54,545 nucleotides of DNA, from assembly GCA_016934215.1 (NCBI GenBank), contig JAFGTE010000020.1:1-54545 (forward strand), in the 5' to 3' direction. A program made the position numbers and the translations under genes. Under the pieces are notes generated by a model. That model did not search any database. It was not told the origin of the DNA and worked only from the letters and a program-made list of their open reading frames with translations. Shown piece by piece: positions 8,298-17,717 of this stretch (position 1 is its first letter; every line of letters starts with the position of its first letter). Source of the DNA: Candidatus Peregrinibacteria bacterium. Lineage in GTDB: Bacteria; Patescibacteriota; Gracilibacteria; UM-FILTER-43-11.

Positions 8298-11200
8298 ATG
8301 CTGATCAAGAAAGAAAATTACAGGGAGTTTGATGGCAACCGTTTCATTTTTGCCGGTTTTGAAAAACCTGATGCTGCCGAAGCCGCTAAAAAGAAACCCG
8401 AAGAAAAGAAAGGTCCCAAAGAAGGAGGAGTTGAAGATAAGAATGCCGTTATTAAACAATACCGGGAAGACACTGTAGATTACATCGGCGCAACCATGGC
8501 CGCCGTTCGCACCGAATACAAAGAAGCATACAGAAAAATTGCAGAAAAATTAACAGCTCATGCTCATGACCGCTTCGATACCATATCAAGACAGTACAAC
8601 GGGCAATTAGCAACAATCGGCCCTCGGGATTTTGAAGGAAGTGAAGCGGCACAGCAATATGAAAAACAAGCTAAGAAAGTATTTACTGACATCACGGAAA
8701 AACTTGATAAAGGCCGCATCGAATATTCTAAACATCAGTATCGGCAAGACCGCATGGACACTGCCAGAGAGGATATGAAAAAAGCCAAGACCCCCAAAGA
8801 AAAAGAAGCTGCCAGGGCAGATCTGAGAAAAGTGCAGGAGGATATTATCGTTGACTATCTAAGCCAATCCGAAGATACCAAGGGAATGTCACCTGCCATG
8901 AGAAAAAATCTGGCCCGTTTTATCGTCCGGGCCGGTCTGGTAAAACTGGATTACGCCGACATCGACGCAAAACATTACAACAACAATGTAAATACATTCT
9001 TTAAGCATGTTGAAGGTTTCCAGGCGCATATCGAAACAACTTTAAAAGGCAAGGTAGGCAAAGTGGTCGATATGTTTCTGGCAACCCTGCCCAACCCTGA
9101 AGCCACTCCAAAAGAAACCGAGCTTTTCAAAACCTGGATAAAAGAAGCAGGTCTGGAGGGCGAGGGTGGTATGGGAGATTTGGATAAGAAAGGCACATTA
9201 GGTTATAACGCGGCTATCGTACTGGCTAAAAGATTCCATGTTCATTTTGAAGGTAAGGAAGTTATCTGTGCCACTGATCTTTTGGCCAAACCGCAATTAG
9301 TGGTCGACGGAGCCGACGCTTTCAAAGCGAAAGTAATGGTGGAACTCAGAGACATTCTCACTAGTTCCGAACAACTGGCAAAATATTCCGAACAAGTGGA
9401 AACCGGTACCGAGTGGCTTAGGGACAAACGGGATGAAATCAAAAAAGGCCTGACCTGGGTATTTCAGGGCGGTAAAGTTACCGAATGGGGCGACTGGCCC
9501 GGCCATGAAGCCGCCGATGATCTGATGCTCATTGGTGACCGCGTTCAGGGCCACGTTGATAAACACCGGGAAAAACTTACTGAAAAAAAGCGTGAAGCAG
9601 AAACTGCTGACAGACAAAAAGAAGCCAGAGATGAATATTGGAACTACATCACAAGTTCCGGCTTAGATACAGCCGTAAATAAAGCCCTTACACAAGATGG
9701 CTATACATCTGTTTATGAAAACGTGAAACCAAAAGGCGATCCGCCTTACTCGGGTGAACAGGTGTTAAAAGGTAAAGAGGGACAGGAAATAAAAATCAAT
9801 GTGGCAAGCGATGGTGTTATTACCGTCACGGTGTCATCAGGAGACGCTAAAGGCATGTCTTATTCGGTAGAGCACCGTTACAGCAGCCCCCAAAAGTTCA
9901 AAGCGGCAAAAGTTGATTTACATAAACTCGCTGTCGAAACCCATGACAACCTGAAAAAAAGTCAGGACCAAATTAATTATGTTAGTAAGGCGCTTGAAGC
10001 GGCCCGAACAGCCAAAGGCGGCCCCGAAATTGAATTTAACTTTGAGCCCAATTTCAGTAAATTCATTGCTGAAGGTTCTCATATCCCCGACCCTGTTTTA
10101 AAAGTCGACGGTTACCAGGTCGGTTCACTTGCTTTTGGCCCCATGCCCGCAGAGGGAAAAGAAGGAACCGTGGTCATAAGAATCAGAGGTCAAAAAGACT
10201 CGGCACCTATCAAGGTCAGTGAACTCGGAAAGGCTCTGCCGAAACAAATGAAAGCGCTCAAAGAGGTTGCTGAAAAAGCTAAAAAGAATGAAGAAGCTGT
10301 CAACAAACAAGTGGAAGCCGATATGAAAGGATTCAAGGTTCCGAAAAGCCTGGCATTTACTAAAGTCGATAAACTCACGGGTGACTTTGCCAACGCAAAA
10401 GACAAAATTAAAATCGGAGATCTGGCAACCGTCAAAGGAAAAGATCATGTAGCCACCCTTTCTGTGATGGTGGGCACCGAAGGCGACAAACCAAGGAAGT
10501 ACGTCCTGACAGTCAACGGGGAAGACCTGACTTTTGACTCCATGAAGAAAGTCAACGAGCATTTGGCGAAACATGCTGAAGTCATGGCTGAAGCGGTAAA
10601 AAAAATGAAACCTCAGGAACTTAAAGGGAATCCTGAAGCCATCAAACTCAGGGAAAGAGTCAGGGAAAAAATGATTGCCTATATGAAAAAGTACTTACCT
10701 CACCTGAAACCGCCTTTTTCAATGGACCGGGCAACCGATCAGGATTTCATCAACCGATGCATGAACAAAATAAGCATTCCGATTCTTCAGAAAATCGACA
10801 AATCAAAAGAAAACAGCCCTATTACTCTAACTCCGGATGAACAAAACCAGGTAATCAAAGCATTTAATGATACGATGCTGGAAATGACAGGGGCATCTGA
10901 AATCAATGAAGTTGATCCTAAAGAGGTCGAAGCCATCAACAGCCTTAAAATCAAAATCGGCGACGGCCCGGAAAAACCGTTTAATGAAGTATTTGGTGAC
11001 GACTTAGTGCAAATTCTTTCCAGAACCCATGAAATAAAACCCGGCAAAGAACCTAACACGCTCCTTATTAAACAAGGTGAAGAATTTGTGCAAGTGGATG
11101 CCAAAGGACTGGTGGAGTTCCTGCCGCCGTTAATGCGACAGGATTACATCAAAATACTCAACGGTGACAAAGTGGACATGAAAGTTTTCCGTGAAAAAGG

Positions 11201-12221
11201 CGAAATGCTGCGAAAAGGCTTAAGTGATTACGGAGACCTGATGAAAGTAATGGAAAGCCCCGAAGCCAAAAAGACCTTCGAAAAAATGACCACCACGGAG
11301 ATGCTGGCCAGCCTGGCTAAACTGTGGCAGCTCTTACAGAAGGCGCTTCAAAGTGGTGACTGGCAGTCATTGCAGGATGCTCTGGATGACTTTCAGAAAG
11401 GAATCAATCCGACAGAACATATGGAACATTCCAGAAAGGTCTACGAAACAAAAATCAACGGAACAGGTAAGTCTAAGGGGGTCGAAGATACCGGAAGACT
11501 CATTGAACTTTATAACGACCCGTATGGCCCTGCCGCACAGGAACTTTTCAAGGGCGAAGAACAATTAGCATATCGTATCCAGCTAAAAGAAGTGATTGAG
11601 GAAAGATTTGCCCGGGATCTTGAAGTGACAATCAGTGAAATGAAAAAAATATCTCCCCATCACACCCAGATTACGTGCAGTCGGGGAGCTGACAGATTCG
11701 TCATTCATCTGGAACGCAGAGACGGAAAAACTTACGCGAGAAAAGAACAGATCAAAACCAAAGAAGACGGCACCGACTACAATGAAACCGTTATGAGTGA
11801 CCAGGAAGTCAGAAACACTGATAGCGGCGATAAAAGTCTGGCTTTTATACTTTTCAAAAAGAAGCCAGCCACATCGAATGAAGGCCCCGGCAAGCCCGAA
11901 AAAAAAGAGGAAACTGAAACAAAAAAGAAAGCTCCGCAGGGAATTAAAGAGGGGTTCGCTACCATTAATAAAGAGGGTCAAACCGTCCTGACAGAAAAAG
12001 CCGCCCAACCTAAAATCGGCGAAATTCTTGAAGAGAATGTAGCTGAAATTACCATCACTGTTTCCAGCGACAGGATCGGAAGCGTAAAAAAAGGTGAAAC
12101 AGTTACGGTTAAACGGGAAAATGGTTTCGCTGTAACAAGCGGTGAAAGACTCAGAATCGCCGAAGGCGACATTGTTGTAAGTACCAAACTGCAACAGGAA
12201 AAACCCCAAAAAGAAGCCTAA
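8298..12221 (+). CDS. Giant unrecognised operon protein (1307 residues) with repeated beta-alpha modules
   Basis: No family is recognised, and no signal peptide or membrane helix is visible. Residues 1-480 are mostly helical and charged. Between about 490 and 770 I see three units of similar plan, each a few beta strands followed by a long helix: strands EIKINVASDGVITVTV with a helix from VDLHKL; strands VGSLAFG/GTVVIRIRG with a helix from VSELGK; and strands IGDLATV/ATLSVMVG with a helix from MKKVNEHL. Residues 770-1130 are helical again. Residues about 1130-1190 carry a strand-rich segment, and a Lys/Pro linker leads to a final small beta domain (EITITVSSDRIGSVKKGETV). It is the largest gene of the operon and directly abuts its upstream neighbour. 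Confidence 0.85.
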   Translation: MLIKKENYREFDGNRFIFAGFEKPDAAEAAKKKPEEKKGPKEGGVEDKNAVIKQYREDTVDYIGATMAAVRTEYKEAYRKIAEKLTAHAHDRFDTISRQYNGQLATIGPRDFEGSEAAQQYEKQAKKVFTDITEKLDKGRIEYSKHQYRQDRMDTAREDMKKAKTPKEKEAARADLRKVQEDIIVDYLSQSEDTKGMSPAMRKNLARFIVRAGLVKLDYADIDAKHYNNNVNTFFKHVEGFQAHIETTLKGKVGKVVDMFLATLPNPEATPKETELFKTWIKEAGLEGEGGMGDLDKKGTLGYNAAIVLAKRFHVHFEGKEVICATDLLAKPQLVVDGADAFKAKVMVELRDILTSSEQLAKYSEQVETGTEWLRDKRDEIKKGLTWVFQGGKVTEWGDWPGHEAADDLMLIGDRVQGHVDKHREKLTEKKREAETADRQKEARDEYWNYITSSGLDTAVNKALTQDGYTSVYENVKPKGDPPYSGEQVLKGKEGQEIKINVASDGVITVTVSSGDAKGMSYSVEHRYSSPQKFKAAKVDLHKLAVETHDNLKKSQDQINYVSKALEAARTAKGGPEIEFNFEPNFSKFIAEGSHIPDPVLKVDGYQVGSLAFGPMPAEGKEGTVVIRIRGQKDSAPIKVSELGKALPKQMKALKEVAEKAKKNEEAVNKQVEADMKGFKVPKSLAFTKVDKLTGDFANAKDKIKIGDLATVKGKDHVATLSVMVGTEGDKPRKYVLTVNGEDLTFDSMKKVNEHLAKHAEVMAEAVKKMKPQELKGNPEAIKLRERVREKMIAYMKKYLPHLKPPFSMDRATDQDFINRCMNKISIPILQKIDKSKENSPITLTPDEQNQVIKAFNDTMLEMTGASEINEVDPKEVEAINSLKIKIGDGPEKPFNEVFGDDLVQILSRTHEIKPGKEPNTLLIKQGEEFVQVDAKGLVEFLPPLMRQDYIKILNGDKVDMKVFREKGEMLRKGLSDYGDLMKVMESPEAKKTFEKMTTTEMLASLAKLWQLLQKALQSGDWQSLQDALDDFQKGINPTEHMEHSRKVYETKINGTGKSKGVEDTGRLIELYNDPYGPAAQELFKGEEQLAYRIQLKEVIEERFARDLEVTISEMKKISPHHTQITCSRGADRFVIHLERRDGKTYARKEQIKTKEDGTDYNETVMSDQEVRNTDSGDKSLAFILFKKKPATSNEGPGKPEKKEETETKKKAPQGIKEGFATINKEGQTVLTEKAAQPKIGEILEENVAEITITVSSDRIGSVKKGETVTVKRENGFAVTSGERLRIAEGDIVVSTKLQQEKPQKEA

Positions 12222-12234
12222 AACGTCACAATGC

Positions 12235-13398
12235 ATGGCCACTCTCCCCAATCCAAAATTATCGGCTCCGTCAGAAAAACCGGAATCAAAACCAGAAACT
12301 TCCACCAAAGCCGGATTACAAAAACTGAAAGCAGAACTCCCTGAAAAACCAGGGCTTTTCCAGATGATTACCGATCTTCTGAAGGATTTTAAAAAACTCA
12401 GTAGTGAGGAACGTAAGAAGCGGATCACCACCATTCTCGGAACGGCTGCACTTGGCTGGCTTCTTGGAAAAGAAGTAAAAGAAAGTGAAGAAAATGAACA
12501 ACTGGTAGAAGATGAAGAAGGAGTTGTGACTGGAATCGAAGATGAGGAAACTCAAACCAGCTACGCTATAAATGAATCATCCGAAGAAAACGAAGAAAAA
12601 ATCCGCGAGAAAAGACGCGAGGTGGTATGTGATGATGCCCGGCTGATTGTCATCAACACAGATCCGGCCGGAAGTTTAAGACCTTCTCACCTGAAGGGCA
12701 GATCATTGTATCTTTGTGAATATGGCTTACCGAATTTTGAAACTTTCAAAGAAGAAATGATTTCAATTTTAGCACCCAATGAAACGGATGAAGAGGTAGC
12801 TTTGGATAAAGTCATTCAAGTATTACAGCGTTCCCCAATGGGCAAATATCAGTGTATGCCTCAGTACTTGTTTCAGTACGTAGACGCTTTTAAAGACCGC
12901 GGTTTTAACTTCAAAGAAAGCGGCATGAACGAAGAAAAACTACAGGCCATGTGGGAATTTCTGCAGGATGAATCCATGCAGCGTGAAGCCTGCAAAGGTT
13001 ATGTGCAAGCTTCCATCGCAGAACTCAGGGGGGTACCTGGCTTCAACAATGATCCGCGTTACGTGCGAGCTGCTTATTACGGAGGAGCTACGGCCGGAAA
13101 AGCACTGCTTGCCAGGGATTTGGGTACAGCCACAGAAAAACAAAAACATCGCGTTGAAAGGGAACAAGGGGTTTATCGTTCCATTGCATCCTACGCAGGC
13201 AAAGTGAAGAAAGAAAAATTAAAACAATTCCCACCGGTCGATGTTGAAGCGGTGGTTGATAGTATCGCCGTCAGAGAAAGCGCTACTTTTGAAGGCAAAA
13301 CCACCCGTCCCCGCGACGAACAATGGGAACAGGATCAGCGTTTTGCCTATAACCGGGAAGTGCAGGAAGGAGAAAATAACGAATCAATAGCCGCCTAA
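12235..13398 (+). CDS. Membrane-anchored lysozyme-like protein, paralogue 1
   Basis: The 387-residue protein has a basic helical N-terminus, one hydrophobic segment at about 64-78 (TTILGTAALGWLLG) flanked by positive residues before it and acidic residues after it, a Glu-rich linker and a C-terminal domain. The charge pattern predicts N-inside, C-outside. The C-terminal domain shares a layout with the protein at 14245: an FxxFKE helix, a SPMGKYQCMP segment (200-209) resembling the G.MQ.MP loop of transglycosylase/lysozyme folds, a helix of AM..F type, RAAYYGGATA (about 278) resembling the A.YN.G motif, and SIASYAGK. The usual catalytic Glu before the loop is not evident, so activity is uncertain. 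Its TAA shares a base with the next ATG. Confidence 0.8.
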   Translation: MATLPNPKLSAPSEKPESKPETSTKAGLQKLKAELPEKPGLFQMITDLLKDFKKLSSEERKKRITTILGTAALGWLLGKEVKESEENEQLVEDEEGVVTGIEDEETQTSYAINESSEENEEKIREKRREVVCDDARLIVINTDPAGSLRPSHLKGRSLYLCEYGLPNFETFKEEMISILAPNETDEEVALDKVIQVLQRSPMGKYQCMPQYLFQYVDAFKDRGFNFKESGMNEEKLQAMWEFLQDESMQREACKGYVQASIAELRGVPGFNNDPRYVRAAYYGGATAGKALLARDLGTATEKQKHRVEREQGVYRSIASYAGKVKKEKLKQFPPVDVEAVVDSIAVRESATFEGKTTRPRDEQWEQDQRFAYNREVQEGENNESIAA

Positions 13399-14240
13399 TG
13401 TTAAAAAAACCTGACCAAATCGAAGGCACCAAAGAAGCGGGCGAGCAAATCGCAGAAGAGGCAAAGAAACAATTAAAAGATGCTGAAGGTAAGCTGAACT
13501 TCGGCGTGCTTTTTCAGGAACTCAAAATAGTGTTTGACGCTTTAAGAAAAGGAGAAGGTAAGGAAGCTTTTAAAAAAGCCACTGAAATCATCACAGCCAT
13601 CTTTTCGACAAAACTCAGCAACCTGAAAGCCGATGTGGAAAAGACCCGGCAAGAAAAAAAGAGAGAAAAAAAGGAAGAAAATGATACGACAGAAAAATCT
13701 GACGAAGAAAAAGAAGAAGTCACCAAGCAGTCAGAAGAAGCCCCTGAATCTGAAACACCGCAGGAAATAAAACCAAGCACTCCCGCTGCCAAAATCGACA
13801 TGAGTGAATTTGCACAAGGAAGTCTCACTGCGGCCCTTTCCAAATATGCAGAAGTTCTGGGGGGACTCAAACCCCTGCAAACAGTTATCAGTAAACCGCG
13901 AAAAGGCAAATCAAACTGGCCGAAAACAAAAACGGACAACTGGGATTATGAGAAAGCCGGAAACACAGATGAAGATATGGCAAAAGGCCTCTACCGGATT
14001 GAAAGTGTGAGCGCTCCGGCAGGCTACACCAGACAGGTAGCAGGAAAAGTGCCTAATGAATCCACACGTAAAAAACTAACTCAAATCGCCGTCGCTCTCA
14101 GAACAGACAACCGTATGCCTCTGTTTAAGGGGATTACTTTAAAAGTGGACGGCATTGAAGTCATGATGGTTAAAGAAATCCACATGACTGATGAATATCC
14201 CCTGCCCCACACAGGAATCAGTTATATAGTAAAAGCCTAA
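13398..14240 (+). CDS. Unrecognised operon protein with charged linker and C-terminal domain
   Basis: The 280-residue product has an N-terminal helical region (1-90), a Lys/Glu/Ser-rich linker (about 90-135) and a C-terminal alpha/beta domain (about 145-280) with the segments NWDYEKAGNTDEDMAKGLYR and GITLKVDGIEVMMVKEIHMT. I do not recognise the domain. No signal peptide or clear membrane segment is present, unlike its two neighbours. It is locked between the two lysozyme-like paralogues: a 1-base overlap upstream and a 4-base gap downstream. This suggests the three are made together and may act together. Confidence 0.8.
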   Translation: MLKKPDQIEGTKEAGEQIAEEAKKQLKDAEGKLNFGVLFQELKIVFDALRKGEGKEAFKKATEIITAIFSTKLSNLKADVEKTRQEKKREKKEENDTTEKSDEEKEEVTKQSEEAPESETPQEIKPSTPAAKIDMSEFAQGSLTAALSKYAEVLGGLKPLQTVISKPRKGKSNWPKTKTDNWDYEKAGNTDEDMAKGLYRIESVSAPAGYTRQVAGKVPNESTRKKLTQIAVALRTDNRMPLFKGITLKVDGIEVMMVKEIHMTDEYPLPHTGISYIVKA

Positions 14241-14244
14241 TCAA

Positions 14245-15660
14245 ATGGCAACAGGAAAGGACGCAGCACAGGAAGCCATTAAAAAAATTATCGCAGAAAA
14301 AGCGGGAGGAATGGTCGATTTTCAGAAAAAACTCAAAGAGTTCAAAAGAAAAGCAGGGGTTCTTTCCACCGCCGGCCAGGAACTTGTCAGACTAAAGGAA
14401 GAATTCAATACCCTGACAGCCAAAGAAAGACTCATAAAAGTCTGCGGCTTAGCGGCCCTGGTAACTATAGGATGGATGATGAAACCGGAAGAAGCTGAGC
14501 ATTATATGAAAGGACACGAAGACATTGCTGAAAATGAAACTCATGAAGGTTCCAAAGCGGAAGAGGAACAAAAGGAGGCTAAAGAAGAAGCTGAAGAAGC
14601 AGTCGCTAACGGCGAAATGACTCAGGAAGAATATGAGCTGAACTTTGACCCCAATGCTGATGAAGTGGTGACCCGTCAGATGTCTTCCGCCAATATGTAT
14701 GCCATCAGGTACTACAATGAAGACAAAACGGTTCATGCATCTCCTAATGGACTGGGGCAAGTCTGTATTGCAGAAAACGCCATTCCTTCAACATTCATTC
14801 TTGAAAGATCCCGAGCCCTATTTAAGGAAGGGGTAGGCACTTTTGAATTTTTCAAAGAAAATGTCACCAAAAAACTGGTGCCAAAAAATGTGAAAGACCC
14901 CGAAGAAAGAATTCGTCAGGCGGCTGTGATTTTGTCGTGCTGCGCGATTGGCCGTTTTCAGATCGTGCCCCACTTTCATTTTAAAAGACTGGGCTGGCCC
15001 ACCCGCGGTGAAGAGGGCTTAAAAGCCATGTACAACTTCATTCGCTCTACAGATCGTCAGATTGCCGTATTCAAAGATATTATCGAAGGACAATGGAATA
15101 GATACAAAGACATAGGCCTAGTCGCCGTCGCTTATTATGCCGGAGAGGAAACGGCAGATGCTTACAAAAAAAATCCTAAAGCTTCCCGATTTCATCACAA
15201 ACAACATGGCGGTCATATGTCCATTCATGACTATGCAACAAAAGCCAGAAATAACTTTGCCAAATATAAAAAAGACTTGCCCGGGCTCAATAGTTTAGAC
15301 TACGCAGCCATCGTCATGGAATCCAATGAAACCGGAAAGGGAGTTATTTTTGACCGGGCGAAAGAAGGTCATGGTATCAGCAGTATGCGTATCCCCGAAG
15401 CCTATGCCGGCAACGAACCAAAAAAAAAGAAAAAAACTCTTCCTAAACCCGAAGGAACCAGGGCCTTAACCAATGCTGACGTCACTCCCGACATTGAAAA
15501 GGCAGCTCAACTCGCTCACGCCCAAATGGAAGGAAAACCGGACGGCACGGAAGTAAGGAGAAAAATCAACGGTAAAGAATATGTCTTTCAAAGGCAGACG
15601 CACTACAACAGGAACCCTAGCGGCGCTCCCGGTGTTAGTGCATTTGAAGTAGAAGCCTAA
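14245..15660 (+). CDS. Membrane-anchored lysozyme-like protein, paralogue 2
   Basis: This is a paralogue of the protein at 12235. It has a basic N-terminal helix (1-60), one hydrophobic segment at about 63-79 (LIKVCGLAALVTIGWMM), an acidic linker, then the C-terminal domain with FEFFKEN, CAIGRFQIVP (234-242), MYNFIRS, VAVAYYAGEETA (294 on) and SIHDYATKAR. The order of motifs and the G.FQI.P and AYYAG elements suggest a divergent transglycosylase/lysozyme fold facing the cell wall. Charge distribution again predicts C-outside. The standard catalytic Glu is not evident. It is the last gene of the operon. Its TAA overlaps the stop codon of the convergent tyrS by 4 bases, so no terminator fits between them. 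Confidence 0.82.
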   Translation: MATGKDAAQEAIKKIIAEKAGGMVDFQKKLKEFKRKAGVLSTAGQELVRLKEEFNTLTAKERLIKVCGLAALVTIGWMMKPEEAEHYMKGHEDIAENETHEGSKAEEEQKEAKEEAEEAVANGEMTQEEYELNFDPNADEVVTRQMSSANMYAIRYYNEDKTVHASPNGLGQVCIAENAIPSTFILERSRALFKEGVGTFEFFKENVTKKLVPKNVKDPEERIRQAAVILSCCAIGRFQIVPHFHFKRLGWPTRGEEGLKAMYNFIRSTDRQIAVFKDIIEGQWNRYKDIGLVAVAYYAGEETADAYKKNPKASRFHHKQHGGHMSIHDYATKARNNFAKYKKDLPGLNSLDYAAIVMESNETGKGVIFDRAKEGHGISSMRIPEAYAGNEPKKKKKTLPKPEGTRALTNADVTPDIEKAAQLAHAQMEGKPDGTEVRRKINGKEYVFQRQTHYNRNPSGAPGVSAFEVEA

Positions 15661-16829
15661 ATAATTTTAGCAAAACGTCTTTTGCCCACCTGAATGACCA
15701 TACCTTTTTTAAGACGGATCACTTCATCAACAGATTTTACTTTTTTATCATTTACCTTAACACCCCCCTGCTCCACGGCACGGCGCCCTTCGGACTTTGA
15801 ACTGATGAGTTTACAGAGCTCCAGTAAATCAATGATATTGCGATCACCGCTCAGTTTGAATTCCGGCATGTCTTCAGGCGTACCACCTTTTTTAAACACG
15901 TTCACAAAATCCTGTTCAGCAGCCAAAGCCGCTTTGTGGCTATGATACAAAGTGACAATTTCACGCGCCAGTTTCATCTTCGCATCACGTGGATTCATGC
16001 CGTCTTTAAGGGCTTTGTCTACCTCATCCACTTCTTCCATCGACAAATCCGTACAAAGCAAAAAGTATTTAGTAATCAGTTCATCCGACATCGACATAAT
16101 CTTGCCGTACATGTCACCGGGCTCATCGGTAATATTGATCACATTGCCATAACTTTTACTCATCTTTCTTCCATCCGTCCCTTCAATGAGGGGAGTGGTG
16201 AGGACAAATTTTTCTTTTCCTTTATAGTCTTGTAACAAAGTGCGCCCGGCCAGCATATTAAAGAGCTGATCATTGCCACCGATCTCCAGATCGACTTCCA
16301 TATGCACGGAATCGTACCCCTGCATGAGCGGATAGAAAAATTCGTGAAGACCGATGGGCTTTCTTTCCTGAATGCGCTTCTGGTACATATCACGCTCAAT
16401 CATCTGCTGAACCGTAAAGTGCTGAGCCAGTTCAACCACATTTTTGAAACTGAGATTGGAAAGCCAGTCGCCGTTATAAACAATTTCCGCCTTCTTAAAA
16501 TCAAGAATTTTGGAGGCCTGTTCTTTATAAGTATGAAAATTTGCTTCCACCTGCTCGGGCGTCAGCGGCTGACGCATAGCGTCTTTGTCGGAGGTGTCAC
16601 CAATCAGGGCTGTAAAACTGCCCACCAGAAAGATCACATGATGCCCCGCCTGCTGAAAATCCCTGAGTTTTCGAAGCGGTACAGCATTGCCCAGGTGGAT
16701 CCGAGTCGAAGTCGGATCCATCCCCAAATACACTTTGAGTTTTTTGCCGGACTGCATTTTTTCCTTGAGTCCTTTTTTGGGAACAATCGCTTCGACCCCC
16801 CTGCTTAAGATTTCTTCATTAAAGTTCAT
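15657..16829 (-). CDS. tyrS: Tyrosyl-tRNA synthetase
   Basis: This class Ic synthetase charges tRNA-Tyr. The HIGH-type motif is HLGN (45-48) after YLGMDPT, the KMSKS loop is exact (222-226) in DGRKMSKSYGN, and the tyrosine-pocket region GGNDQLFN is present. Residues about 330-390 form an S4 RNA-binding domain with RRAVEQGGVKVNDKKV. The 390-residue length and C-terminal S4 domain match the TyrZ-like bacterial form. It is the last gene of a minus-strand unit after nadK (18-base gap) and a glycosyltransferase. Its stop codon interlocks with the end of the plus-strand operon. Confidence 0.96.
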   Translation of the reverse strand: MNFNEEILSRGVEAIVPKKGLKEKMQSGKKLKVYLGMDPTSTRIHLGNAVPLRKLRDFQQAGHHVIFLVGSFTALIGDTSDKDAMRQPLTPEQVEANFHTYKEQASKILDFKKAEIVYNGDWLSNLSFKNVVELAQHFTVQQMIERDMYQKRIQERKPIGLHEFFYPLMQGYDSVHMEVDLEIGGNDQLFNMLAGRTLLQDYKGKEKFVLTTPLIEGTDGRKMSKSYGNVINITDEPGDMYGKIMSMSDELITKYFLLCTDLSMEEVDEVDKALKDGMNPRDAKMKLAREIVTLYHSHKAALAAEQDFVNVFKKGGTPEDMPEFKLSGDRNIIDLLELCKLISSKSEGRRAVEQGGVKVNDKKVKSVDEVIRLKKGMVIQVGKRRFAKII

Positions 16830-16847
16830 GCGTTTATTTTAAAATTT

Positions 16848-17717
16848 TTAATAACATTTTTCAACGCGTTCACCCCATCCAAGTTTGTTACGCAGGTTCA
16901 TAAAATAATGTTCACTCGGAAGTCTGATAAATTCAACATAACCGTTTTTTCTCACTTTGATTACATCACCATTCCGCACTTTTACATTCTTCTGACCATC
17001 GACGGTCATATTCATCGATTCATAATCACTGGCCACGATGATTTCAATTTTTTTATTGTCCGGCAGAACCAGAGGTTTTTGATTAAAACTGTGGGGGCAA
17101 ATAGGGGTGATAATAATCGCTGAAAGATAAGGATGTACGATGGGTCCACCGCAGGAAAGCGAATAAGCTGTCGAACCCGTCGGCGTAGCTACCAAAAGTC
17201 CATCAGCATTAAAATTGGCCAGTTTAGCTCCATCCACTTTTGTTTTTAAAACAATCAAACGGCTCAAGGTAGCCTGAGAAACAACCACCTCATTGAGAGC
17301 ATTAAATTCCTTTAACTTCTTACCTTTTCGATAAAGCTCTGCATGAAGCATCATGCGAGAATCAATGGTATATTTGCCGCTAAAAATTTTATCAAAGGTT
17401 TTTTTAATCTGTACGGGGGGGATTTCAGAAAGAAATCCAAGATGCCCCATATTGATTCCAAAAAACCGGGTTCGATCACTATCGAGCTGAGAAAGCACCC
17501 GTAAAATAGTTCCGTCACCCCCCATCACCAGAATCAAATCGACATCAGTAACACCAGCTTTGAATTTATCGTATTTTTTCAGCCCCAGCATGATACTTAC
17601 CCGTTCCTCCAAATAGACTTTTTTCTTCTTGCTTTTCAGATATTTGATAATTTTCTCAAAAACAGCTTTATGATTGTCCAGATTCCTGCGGGATACAATA
17701 GCAATGGATTCAATCAT
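16848..17717 (-). CDS. nadK: NAD kinase
   Basis: The enzyme phosphorylates NAD to NADP. The signature GGDGT is at residues 66-70 (LILVMGGDGTILR), followed by NMGHLGFLSEI and the conserved NADGLLVATPTGSTAYSLS segment and PHSFNQKPLVLP. At 289 residues it is complete. The ATG overlaps the TGA of the upstream glycosyltransferase gene (ATGA), so translation is coupled; that TGA is also evidence that UGA is a stop in this genome. Confidence 0.96.
   Translation of the reverse strand: MIESIAIVSRRNLDNHKAVFEKIIKYLKSKKKKVYLEERVSIMLGLKKYDKFKAGVTDVDLILVMGGDGTILRVLSQLDSDRTRFFGINMGHLGFLSEIPPVQIKKTFDKIFSGKYTIDSRMMLHAELYRKGKKLKEFNALNEVVVSQATLSRLIVLKTKVDGAKLANFNADGLLVATPTGSTAYSLSCGGPIVHPYLSAIIITPICPHSFNQKPLVLPDNKKIEIIVASDYESMNMTVDGQKNVKVRNGDVIKVRKNGYVEFIRLPSEHYFMNLRNKLGWGERVEKCY

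Noticed and set aside
11583-12434. Minus-strand 283-residue open frame
   Set aside because: Antisense shadow of the 3' end of the 1307-residue gene and the start of the next one; Phe/Ser-rich composition is typical of a shadow of Lys/Glu-rich coding DNA.
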